From assembly GCA_964395065.1 (NCBI GenBank), contig CAYNAM010000011.1, positions 1 to 37,821 of the forward strand: a stretch of 37,821 nucleotides of DNA, in the 5' to 3' direction. A program made the translations under genes and the position numbers. The stretch is from Entomomonas sp964395065 (GTDB lineage Bacteria; Pseudomonadota; Gammaproteobacteria; Pseudomonadales; Pseudomonadaceae). Position 1 is the first letter of the stretch. Each line of letters starts with the position of its first letter. The notes beneath the pieces are model-generated. The model saw only the letters and a list, made by a program, of their open reading frames with translations, was not told the DNA's origin and did not search any database. Shown piece by piece: positions 30,821-37,821 of this stretch.

Positions 30821-33800
30821 TTAAAATGTCCATTTTAGAGACACTTTAGCGGCGCTTTCATTTGTTTTAGAACCAAATAATCCTTCGTATTCTAGATTTA
30901 AATCAACGTTTTTAGTTAAATTTAATTGTGTCCCTAAACTAACTAAAGCATTAGTTGAGCGCAGTGTTGTTCCTTTTACGTCAAATCGATTACCACCTAT
31001 AAAGCTCATTGTAGTAGTGGGAGTTTTATCTCCTAAGTACTGGACTAGTCCAATATTGGCGTAATAGTTATGTTGTTGTTGAGCGCCAAAAGTTATAGAA
31101 CCTCGAGTACCTAAAGTGGCTGTGGTTAAGTTATTACTGCGGCTATGTGATTTTAGTCGAGTAATATTACCGTGCTCATTAAAACCTTGTGTATTAATAT
31201 AAACATGGCTTAAGTTTAAATAAGGGGCAAGGGTTGTATTCGCGTTTAATGCAAAACTATGGCTGCTTTCAATAAATGCTTGGAGTTGGTATCCATCGTA
31301 TTTTGCTTTATTTTTGGCCTGTAAATTTTTTACCCAAATACTTCTGTTAGTGTCAAATTTTAGATCACTGTAGCCTATACCTCCACGCCAATCAAGGACT
31401 CCAGTTTTGGTTTTTCCATAGAGCATAAAGTGATAAGCATCAATATTAGCACTGCTATTTCTTGTGCCACCTGTTCTTACATTGGTTTGCTCATAGCCTG
31501 CAGCTATGCCAAGACAAGTCAGTTCATTCACAAGGTAGTCTAAACCAAATAAGAAGCCTGTTCCTTTATTTCTGATACCATTTGCGTTACCATCACCCTC
31601 TATGCTTCCGCCATGGGTCCAGCCATACATCCAAGTATTACTATTTGACTCAGATGAGCAAGATAGTAAGTGTTGATTAACCCCTTCTCGAACGTAGCGG
31701 CTATTATTTAATAGTGCACTTTGAGCACTCGCGTGTATTTCACCACTTAAATTATCAAAGGCATTAAGGGCTTGCTCTCTGCTCATGCTGACTATTTCAT
31801 TAGAAATAGCATTGTTATTGCCTAAGCTTTCTATGCCGTTACCTGTGCTGTTTTGATTAAACGTTCCACCAATATTACCGAAACCTACATCATTTCTTGT
31901 TAAGGTTAACCAAACCTGGTCAGGGTTACTGTAGTCAACTGTTTCCGTTAGAAAAGCTAAATTACTGTTTACTGTACCAAATTGTCCTGTAACGCCGTTA
32001 TCTGTATCAATAATTAAGTATTTGGTTGAAGTATTCCAATTACCGCTCCCTGCGACAATATTTAATGTTGAACCTGTATTAATCGTCGCAGTTCCTGCTC
32101 CATCTAAAGTACTATTGGCTACTAATCTATCTGCTTGACCATTAGGGTTGGCTTTGACCGTAAATGTTGAGCCATTGTCAAAGTTAACATCACCAACATT
32201 TAATTGTCCAATGTTAGTATAGCCTGGTGATAATGTTCCGCCATTTTTGACATCAACGCTACCTTTAATACTGCCATATCCACCGAGTGTTGCACCAGCG
32301 TAGATGTTAGCGCCTCCAGCTATTGAGGCTGTGGCTTTACTCATGTCCTCACCTACAATGAGTTGACCATTAAAAACATCTGTCGCACCCGTGTAAGTAT
32401 TAGTACCATTCAAGAATAGTGTACCTTCACCAGTCTTAGAAAGTGTTTTACCATCCCATCCAAAACCGAGTGCTTGCCCCGTCTTATCTGCTAAGTTTGT
32501 GTTTAAGGCAAAAGAATGGTCTTGATCAATATTAAATGTTCCATGGGCACCGGCTGTCATTGGATTGTTCCAAACTAATGTGACACCTGCCATGACATTT
32601 TTACCACTGTCATCAATATACGAAGTACCAATTAAGTAGTTATCCAGTGTGACATAATCTTGAATAGCCTTGCCCCCAACAGTGACATTATAGTATTGAC
32701 CTGGCGTTGTTGTTACACCATTGGCTGTTTGAATAAGGATATAATCGTTTGTGTCATTAACTGGATCATAACCACTGATATTGATTGTCGGTGTATTGGT
32801 AAGTGCCGCATTATCAGCAATAATCGCTGTTTTTCCTACGGTCACATCTAAGGTCGTATTGTTTCCGTCTATTGTTACGTTATCTTCTACATTAATAGTT
32901 TTCCCATTAGCAACTTTTAAAGTGCCGTTGAGGTGATCCAAATTTTGAAAACTACTACCTTGGTTGAAGGTAAAGGTATCTGTTCCTGTTTTAGTAAAGC
33001 GGTCTACATTTAACAAGTTGCCTGATAAGTAACCACCATTAGTTATATTCAAATCAGCGGTTGCTGATCCCATATTTAGAGTAGCATCCTCATCAATGTA
33101 TAGATTGGTAATTGTTTGCCCAATATTGTTAGCATTAACAGTCCCTTTAGCTATTTGTAATCCAGCTTGATTGTTAAACTGATTATTTGTTAACGTTAAG
33201 GTGCCATCACCTGTTTTTTTAACTAACCCCTCACCAGAAAACTGTTGACCTAATAGTGTTAGGTTATCATTAGCAGTTGCTGTTTGTAATGTGACAACAT
33301 CACTTTTTTGATTACCAATTATAATACTGTCTGCATCTAAGGTTAGTTTATGTTCTCCTTGAGCAAGGATAGTTGCATCGTTTTCAAAGGCTATATCTAT
33401 AGCATGAATTTGGTTGTTTTCATTACCTTGACTACCTGTAGTCGTCAAAGTGGCACCTTCTTTGACTATAAAACTGGTGTCTTGTACTTTAACGCCGTAT
33501 TCTGCATTATCCTTTAATTCAAAAGTACCTCCATGTATGGTTGTTTTCGCTAATATAGTTGATTGAGTGTCAGCAGAGTTAGCTGAGTAGTTTTCTCCAG
33601 AAAACAGTACCGTGCCAGTTGTGTCTGTATTGATATTAACATTGCTCACCGCACCCGATAAATTACTCGTGATGGGATCAAAGAAACTAAGAGTTTTATC
33701 AGCAGTAGCTTTTAATTCGATATTAGCATCTGCATTATTATTAAAATAGATGGCATTGGCAGTGCCACTACCTATAATTGCATTAGCTCCAGAAAATGAA

Positions 33801-35197
33801 GCATCTGACTTATTGCCAGAAAAAATAATATTACCTTCTTTCGCATAAATGGAACTACCTAACCCATTGGTATCGGAAATACTTAATGCACCACCATTTC
33901 CTTGTGCATAGTTATTGTTAATAGTTGTATCATCAAGGGCTGTCAGATTAAATGCGCCAACTTCACCTAAACCACCATTTCCTGATAATGCATAGTTATT
34001 TTCAGCAATTAATTTACCTGTTACATTGAGACTTTTCTCTGTGTAAAAAGCACCAGCAGAGTTAGTTGCTATATTGTTACTGACAAGAAGATTTTCACCT
34101 GTTAGGTTAATATTGCCTAGCGTATAAATAGCTCCGCCTAGGCCTGTGCTGTTTGTCGTTCCATTTGTTAAATAGCCTGCTTTGTTGTTGGTAAAACTTA
34201 GATTCGCTTGTGTATTTCCTAAATTAACAGAATCGCTTGTCCCTGTTGCAACAAAAATAGCACCTCCTTTTGAACCTGCTGTATTATTATCAAAAATACC
34301 ACTACCTGATAATAATAAATGATGGTTCGTGTACATGGCACCACCACCTACATTGGCTTTATTATTAATAAATTCATGTTGTGTGTTGGCATTGGTTAAT
34401 TGAATATTGCTATTTGAGCTATCTACTGCTCGTAGAGCTCCACCGCTTTCATTAAGTGCGCTATTTCCTGACGCTTTAACAGTGCCTTCAATAGAAATAT
34501 AGGTTCCGTTAATGCCTCCTCCACCTTGCGCTGTAGAATTATTATTAATGGTGATTAATTTATCTTGGCCTGTTGCAGTAAAATCTCCTCTAACTCCGCC
34601 TCCATAGCCGCCTGACGTATTGCCGATTAAAGTAAAATTACCTGTAACGTTTACCTTTCCATTTGTCCAAATACCGCCACCGCTTAATGTCGTAGAGTTA
34701 CCTTCAAGTGTAAAATTATCTGCTGTAATATTAAGCGTTGCGTTAGTATTGTTAAGATGGATGGCTCCTCCATAGTTGGTCGTACTGTTGTTTTTGAATG
34801 AAATATTGCTTCCAGCAATGGTTGTTGATACCAAAGAAGTTAAGGCTGCTCCTTGGCTAGTACTTGACCCGTTAGCAAACGTAACATTATTACCAACAAT
34901 GGTTGGATTGCTACCAGTTGTTTGTAACTTATTAAAATTACCATTAGCATTTAAATCAATAATGCTTCCATCAGGCTGTCCATTAAACGTAACTGTCCCT
35001 GAAACAGTTTGTGTGCTACTTGCGTTTGCTTTAAGTATTGCATCACCCTGTAAATTAAATACAGCACCATTGGTCATTTTTTGGCCATATAAATTACCAC
35101 CCTCGTTAATGGTAACTTGGGCATATGTATATGATGTAAAAGAACTGCATACGATAATAGAGTAATGCAATATTGCCATATTTTTGGATAAAGACAT
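30821..35197 (-). CDS. Large type V autotransporter with Pmp-like repeats
   Basis: A surface or secreted autotransporter (type Va) of about 1458 residues. A signal peptide ends near SYTYAQ. The first third of the passenger is built from repeats with GGAI/GGAL/GGGI/GGAMY motifs separated by asparagine-rich FxNN blocks (GGAIHLNN, GGGIWTNGK, GGALRAVD, GGAMYTNH, GGAIFVATG, GGAIYTLGN), the pattern of polymorphic-membrane-protein repeats. A beta-helix follows, and an autotransporter-associated repeat (GTNTYTGATDVFNGQLIVGE, GGYGSIKGSVDVKNGGTLSPG) lies at about 980-1060. The last 270 residues form the translocator barrel, ending VSLKWTF with terminal Phe. ATG at 35197 follows TTGGAAATAG and is preferred to a TTG at 35224. 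The binding target is unknown. Confidence 0.93.
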   Translation of the reverse strand: MSLSKNMAILHYSIIVCSSFTSYTYAQVTINEGGNLYGQKMTNGAVFNLQGDAILKANASSTQTVSGTVTFNGQPDGSIIDLNANGNFNKLQTTGSNPTIVGNNVTFANGSSTSQGAALTSLVSTTIAGSNISFKNNSTTNYGGAIHLNNTNATLNITADNFTLEGNSTTLSGGGIWTNGKVNVTGNFTLIGNTSGGYGGGVRGDFTATGQDKLITINNNSTAQGGGGINGTYISIEGTVKASGNSALNESGGALRAVDSSNSNIQLTNANTQHEFINNKANVGGGAMYTNHHLLLSGSGIFDNNTAGSKGGAIFVATGTSDSVNLGNTQANLSFTNNKAGYLTNGTTNSTGLGGAIYTLGNINLTGENLLVSNNIATNSAGAFYTEKSLNVTGKLIAENNYALSGNGGLGEVGAFNLTALDDTTINNNYAQGNGGALSISDTNGLGSSIYAKEGNIIFSGNKSDASFSGANAIIGSGTANAIYFNNNADANIELKATADKTLSFFDPITSNLSGAVSNVNINTDTTGTVLFSGENYSANSADTQSTILAKTTIHGGTFELKDNAEYGVKVQDTSFIVKEGATLTTTGSQGNENNQIHAIDIAFENDATILAQGEHKLTLDADSIIIGNQKSDVVTLQTATANDNLTLLGQQFSGEGLVKKTGDGTLTLTNNQFNNQAGLQIAKGTVNANNIGQTITNLYIDEDATLNMGSATADLNITNGGYLSGNLLNVDRFTKTGTDTFTFNQGSSFQNLDHLNGTLKVANGKTINVEDNVTIDGNNTTLDVTVGKTAIIADNAALTNTPTINISGYDPVNDTNDYILIQTANGVTTTPGQYYNVTVGGKAIQDYVTLDNYLIGTSYIDDSGKNVMAGVTLVWNNPMTAGAHGTFNIDQDHSFALNTNLADKTGQALGFGWDGKTLSKTGEGTLFLNGTNTYTGATDVFNGQLIVGEDMSKATASIAGGANIYAGATLGGYGSIKGSVDVKNGGTLSPGYTNIGQLNVGDVNFDNGSTFTVKANPNGQADRLVANSTLDGAGTATINTGSTLNIVAGSGNWNTSTKYLIIDTDNGVTGQFGTVNSNLAFLTETVDYSNPDQVWLTLTRNDVGFGNIGGTFNQNSTGNGIESLGNNNAISNEIVSMSREQALNAFDNLSGEIHASAQSALLNNSRYVREGVNQHLLSCSSESNSNTWMYGWTHGGSIEGDGNANGIRNKGTGFLFGLDYLVNELTCLGIAAGYEQTNVRTGGTRNSSANIDAYHFMLYGKTKTGVLDWRGGIGYSDLKFDTNRSIWVKNLQAKNKAKYDGYQLQAFIESSHSFALNANTTLAPYLNLSHVYINTQGFNEHGNITRLKSHSRSNNLTTATLGTRGSITFGAQQQHNYYANIGLVQYLGDKTPTTTMSFIGGNRFDVKGTTLRSTNALVSLGTQLNLTKNVDLNLEYEGLFGSKTNESAAKVSLKWTF

Positions 35198-35869
35198 ATC
35201 TATTTCCAATGTTGAGACTAACAATCTATCAAGATAAGAATACTAAGCTATATAATACATTAAAAGAAATGAGTTTTTTTTATCTAGAAAGCGTTTTACT
35301 AAGTAAGTCACAGTTTATGGATAGTTTAGTCGGTTTCTTTTTATTCTGGATAAATTGAGGGTTTCATTACTTGTGCTTTGCTTCAAGAAAATACACTTGA
35401 TAGTTATGGGTGTTAGAGTTATCGGTATCAAGTTTTGTTACACTTCGATACCATAGAGCGTTGTACTTTAAGTTATTAATTTCCAAAGCCCAGCACGAGC
35501 AGGTATATGCTTATATGGTTTGGTTAAAAACTTATTTAAGTGGTTGGCAATTATTATTTGATGTTTTTTGTACAGTCTCTGTGCACTATTGGTGGCTAGT
35601 AAACGAGTTATAGTAGTTGATGCAATAGTTAGTTTATTTATTTTTGGTATAGTGATCTCTCCTTGGGTTGTATGAACCACTAGGGTATCACTACAATAGA
35701 TAAAAATTTTAATAAGAAATATGCTTATTCTATCTATTGGATATGTATTCGTTATCAGTATAAAGTTCCGACTTTTGGTCAGATACAATTATTAGTTATG
35801 ATATAAAAATAAAAGCTAGTCTAAGGTGGGAATACAAAATCTTAGCTAGCTTTTTGTATTTTAAGGGTG
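35198..35869. other. Gene-free region with several stem-loops
   Basis: I see no credible gene in these 672 AT-rich bases. Short open frames have no ribosome sites or recognisable sequence. Stem-loops are frequent: GGTATC/GATACC (35424-35452); GTACAG/CTGTGC near 35571-35585; TAGTGAT/ATCACTA (35650-35656 with 35687-35693) with inner pairing; and, directly abutting, CAATAGATA/TATCTATTG (35694-35702 with 35731-35739) with an inner AATAAG/CTTATT stem. The autotransporter promoter must lie near the left end but has no clear -35. The right end holds the bfr terminator. Confidence 0.5.
35805..35856. terminator. Terminator downstream of bfr
   Basis: AAAAGCTAG-T-CTAAG (35811-35825) pairs with CTTAG-CTAGCTTTT (35841-35854), with a single bulged base and a 15-base loop. 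On the minus strand it is followed by TTTTATTTTTATA, so it serves the bfr gene that ends 14 bases away. The plus strand has TTTTT too. Confidence 0.85.
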
Positions 35870-36346
35870 TTAATCTTCTTTTTTTACACTATTTTGTAGG
35901 TAGTTTTTGATTGTCATTTTTCCAATTAAACCAACTTGTGCTTCTAGCCAGTCAATATGCTCTTCTTCTTCTCGTAAAATATGTTTGAGTAAGTCTCTAC
36001 TAACATAGTCATTGGTTTCTTCACAGCAGATAATGGCATCACGTAGATCGTTAGTCGATTTTTGCTTTTGTTTAAGGTCGCAGTCAATCATTTCTTCTGT
36101 ATTCTCACCAATGGATAATTTTCCTAAATCTTGTAAATTAGGTAAACCTTCCAGAAAAAGAATGCGCTCAATCACTTTATCAGCCTGCTTCATTTCTTTA
36201 ATGGAATAGTGGTAAGCTTTATTGCCTAAACCTTCTAAGCCCCAGTCATTATACATGCGTGAGTGTAAGAAAAACTGATTGATAGCTACTAACTGATTTG
36301 CCAACACCTTATTGAGATGTTGAATTACTATTTTGTTACCTTTCAT
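35870..36346 (-). CDS. bfr: Bacterioferritin subunit retaining heme Met52 but lacking most ferroxidase ligands
   Basis: Bacterioferritin forms 24-subunit iron-storage shells with heme between subunits. This 158-residue protein aligns without gaps to E. coli Bfr from memory (LVAINQ, ERILFLEGLPNLQDLGKL, DYVSRDLL, HILREEEEHIDWLE). The heme ligand Met52 is kept. Of the diiron ferroxidase ligands Glu51, Glu127 and His130 remain, but residue 18 is Gln instead of Glu, 54 is Gln instead of His, 94 is Lys instead of Glu, and Tyr25 is Phe. This fits the beta-type (heme-binding, ferroxidase-deficient) subunit known from two-subunit bacterioferritins, so a ferroxidase-competent partner is expected elsewhere. 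An AATAATA/TATTATT dyad (36431-36446) lies between it and bfd. Confidence 0.9.
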   Translation of the reverse strand: MKGNKIVIQHLNKVLANQLVAINQFFLHSRMYNDWGLEGLGNKAYHYSIKEMKQADKVIERILFLEGLPNLQDLGKLSIGENTEEMIDCDLKQKQKSTNDLRDAIICCEETNDYVSRDLLKHILREEEEHIDWLEAQVGLIGKMTIKNYLQNSVKKED

Positions 36347-36449
36347 TTGTTTATTCCCATCGTTGTTTTTTTTATTGTGCGACGGAAGCTAGAAAAAGTC
36401 AAATTCCCTTGTATACAAAGCATTGCAAACAATAATAGTTATTATTTCT

Positions 36450-36674
36450 TTAATATGTATTCATTTCAGCGGGATTAAAATGAGCGACACCCGAACTGCT
36501 AAGTTGAGCTTCTACAATAGTTTCTTTAGTAATTTGTTTAGCTAAACAGCCACATTTTCCACATTGACTTGCAATATTTAGTGCTTGTCTCACTTCTTTA
36601 TAAGAGCTGCAACCGCTATTGATAGCATCACGAATATCTTTATCAGTAATACCTTGACATAGACATACATACAT
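36450..36674 (-). CDS. bfd: Bacterioferritin-associated ferredoxin
   Basis: Bfd is a [2Fe-2S] ferredoxin that reduces bacterioferritin heme to mobilise stored iron. The 74-residue protein has the cluster ligands Cys4 and Cys6 (MYVCLCQG) and Cys38 and Cys41 (SQCGKCGC), plus the conserved YKEVRQAL. GAGGT lies about 10 bases before the ATG. It is transcribed ahead of bfr on the same strand, behind a Fur-controlled promoter, so it should be made under iron starvation. Confidence 0.95.
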   Translation of the reverse strand: MYVCLCQGITDKDIRDAINSGCSSYKEVRQALNIASQCGKCGCLAKQITKETIVEAQLSSSGVAHFNPAEMNTY

Positions 36675-36708
36675 ACTATTACATACCTCAAAAATGATTA
36701 TTAGGGTA

Positions 36709-36737
36709 ATACTAATTTAAATGATAATCATTGTCAA
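36709..36737 (-). promoter_or_regulatory. bfd promoter overlapped by a Fur box
   Basis: On the minus strand TTGACA (36732-36737) and TAGTAT (36709-36714) are spaced by exactly 17 bases. The Fur-box core ATGATAATCATT, with flanking GTC (about 36717-36735), overlaps the -35 and spacer, so Fur-Fe2+ bound there would block RNA polymerase. Pseudomonas bfd is known to be iron-starvation induced. Confidence 0.85.
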
Positions 36738-36749
36738 TAAGGTTCTTGT

Positions 36750-37622
36750 TTAGTATTTGCTGTCCGTTTCTAATGCGCAGTGTAGTAGAGATTGATTAGT
36801 TGATTTTGCGACAAAACAGTTTAAGTGCGAGGCAAGTTTTTTGTGTGCTTGTAATGCTTCTTCTTGAGTGGTAAATGCAGAAAATAAGCAAGCACCTGTC
36901 CCTGTCATTTTAGTAGGGTATAGCTCGTTCATTAGGGTAAAGGCATATCTAACTAAGGGGTAGTTTTTTAGAACGACTGCTTGGCAATCATTGTGACCGT
37001 CAATTGATAATGCCTCTTGTTGTGTGATAAGGGGCGTATTGCGAGTAAGAGATGGGTCTCTAAATACACTGGCTGTATTTACATTGACTTTAGGTATTGC
37101 TACTAAGTACCAGTGCTCAGGTGGGTTTATGAAAGTCAGCCGCTCTCCAACTCCCTCTGCAAAGGCAGCTTTTCCATGAATAAAAACAGGTACGTCAGCG
37201 CCTAATTGTAGTCCTAACTCGGCTAGCTGTGATAGATTATAATGAGTTTTCCACAAGTGGTTGAGTGCTAAGAGTGTAGTGGCAGCATTGGAGCTGCCGC
37301 CACCAAGTCCACCGCCCATCGGCAGTTTTTTATTAATCCAAATATCTACACCTAATGGGGTTTTTGTCTGTGCTTTTAGTAAGTTGGCCGCTTTAGTAAT
37401 TAAATTACTTTCATGCGGAACATCAATAAAGTAGGTATGAAGTTTGATAATACCATCTTTACGGGTATTAAAAAAAAGCTCATCTGCATGGTCTAGAAAT
37501 TGAAAAATAGTTTGTAGATTATGGTAGCCATCTGCACGTTGACTGGTGATGTGTAGAAATAAATTTAGCTTAGCTGGCGCGGGTAATGACAGTTCAGTTT
37601 GTATTGATAGTTTATTATGCAT
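36750..37622 (-). CDS. ispE: 4-diphosphocytidyl-2-C-methyl-D-erythritol kinase
   Basis: IspE phosphorylates CDP-methylerythritol in the MEP pathway of isoprenoid synthesis. The 290-residue GHMP kinase has LPAPAKLNLFLHITSQRADGYHNLQT at the start (catalytic Lys and Asp-Gly-Tyr-His). The ATP loop LPMGGGLGGGSSNAATTL is at about 95-112, LGADVPVFIHGKAAFAEGVGE follows, and motif 3 is MTGTGACLFSAF. It begins one base after the lolB stop, the conserved lolB-ispE order. In pseudomonads a tRNA and prs follow, but here bfd does. Confidence 0.96.
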   Translation of the reverse strand: MHNKLSIQTELSLPAPAKLNLFLHITSQRADGYHNLQTIFQFLDHADELFFNTRKDGIIKLHTYFIDVPHESNLITKAANLLKAQTKTPLGVDIWINKKLPMGGGLGGGSSNAATTLLALNHLWKTHYNLSQLAELGLQLGADVPVFIHGKAAFAEGVGERLTFINPPEHWYLVAIPKVNVNTASVFRDPSLTRNTPLITQQEALSIDGHNDCQAVVLKNYPLVRYAFTLMNELYPTKMTGTGACLFSAFTTQEEALQAHKKLASHLNCFVAKSTNQSLLHCALETDSKY

Positions 37623-37623
37623 G

Positions 37624-37821
37624 TTATAAACCAGCTATTTCTTTGCCCATTTTACGCAGTGTCCATTGCTTAAGTACGATAGTAACACGTATACCTTGCC
37701 CTTCTGCAATGATACGTTCAGGTAGCCAGTAGCCACTTTTATCTTGGTATTTTTGATATTGAATTGACCAATTATCTTGCTTTAGCTCTTGTAGCTGGTT
37801 TTCAGTATTGAGCGTATAGGT
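37624..37821 (-). CDS. lolB: Outer-membrane lipoprotein LolB, C-terminal part
   Basis: Sixty-five codons plus the TAA stop are visible on the minus strand, running off the right edge. The translation includes NWSIQYQKYQ, WLPERIIAEGQGIRVTIVLK and ends MGKEIAGL. LolB accepts lipoproteins from LolA and inserts them in the outer membrane. The LP.RI......VTIV.KQW pattern near the end is typical of the family, and the position next to ispE supports it. Confidence 0.88.
   Translation of the reverse strand, partial: TYTLNTENQLQELKQDNWSIQYQKYQDKSGYWLPERIIAEGQGIRVTIVLKQWTLRKMGKEIAGL

Noticed and set aside
35410..35613. 67-codon plus-strand open frame, considered as a transposase fragment
   Set aside because: No transposase motif, inverted repeat or target duplication could be found.
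35468..35788. 106-codon minus-strand open frame upstream of the autotransporter
   Set aside because: There is no ribosome site, its composition is that of AT-rich noise, and it overlaps stem-loop structures.
1..37821. CRISPR array, prophage or insertion sequence
   Set aside because: No regularly spaced direct repeats, phage structural genes, integrase or transposase were seen on either strand.

Overview
The window is 37.8 kb of low-GC bacterial chromosome. Nearly every gene has its best counterpart in gamma-proteobacteria, and several gene strings are those of Pseudomonas: mltD-gloB-methyltransferase-rnhA-dnaQ; two M16 peptidases and rsmD divergent from ftsY-ftsE-ftsX-rpoH; lolB-ispE; and a WapH-like glycosyltransferase. 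AT-rich codon use combined with Pseudomonas-like order suggests a low-GC, possibly host-associated member of the Pseudomonadaceae (for example Entomomonas-like). That assignment is inference from gene order and recalled protein similarity, not from a database search.

Layout. 1-5889: end of the spc operon (rplR, rpsE, rpmD, rplO, secY, rpmJ) and the alpha operon (rpsM, rpsK, rpsD, rpoA, rplQ), closed by a bidirectional terminator. 5888-11064: an RNA-repair locus. rtcR (sigma-54 activator with an N-terminal CARF domain) points left. A sigma-54 promoter fires right into a roughly 490-nt leader carrying a folded domain and a tRNA-like RNA, followed by a slipin (band-7) gene and rtcB. 11077-13350: mltD and gloB on the minus strand. 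13515-17092: methyltransferase, rnhA, dnaQ, a core-LPS-type glycosyltransferase and a hotdog thioesterase. 17197-19654: a small exported protein, then hslVU behind a clear sigma-32 promoter. 19751-19952: the 4.5S RNA gene with promoter and terminator. 19964-22514: serine acetyltransferase and the magnesium transporter mgtE. 22703-22891: two identical tRNA-Arg(ACG) genes. 23080-27141: rpoH, ftsX, ftsE, ftsY. 27316-30665: the M16 pair and rsmD. 30821-35197: a large autotransporter with Pmp-like repeats. 35870-36674: a bacterioferritin subunit and Fur-regulated bfd. 36750-37821: ispE and the end of lolB.

The most interesting region is 7500-11020. RtcB joins RNA ends carrying 2',3'-cyclic phosphate to 5'-OH ends. 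CARF-containing RtcR is thought to sense such damaged RNA and open a sigma-54 promoter. Here the induced transcript begins, within a base of the predicted start, with a multibranched RNA fold. It continues through a near-complete tRNA cloverleaf with the anticodon AAU (not used by bacterial tRNA-Ile) and a weak acceptor stem, then encodes a slipin lacking a membrane anchor but carrying five copies of a beta-type repeat, and finally RtcB behind a perfect 12-bp intercistronic hairpin. No rtcA or Ro/TROVE gene is present. A damage-responsive operon that makes its own tRNA-like bait, sensor or substrate is a reasonable hypothesis.

Other points: a bacterioferritin whose ferroxidase ligands are mostly lost but whose heme Met52 is kept; a methyltransferase whose only plausible start is AUU; a hexanucleotide repeat encoding a Thr-Glu tract in FtsY; and two tight adjacent stem-loops in the gene-free stretch upstream of the autotransporter.
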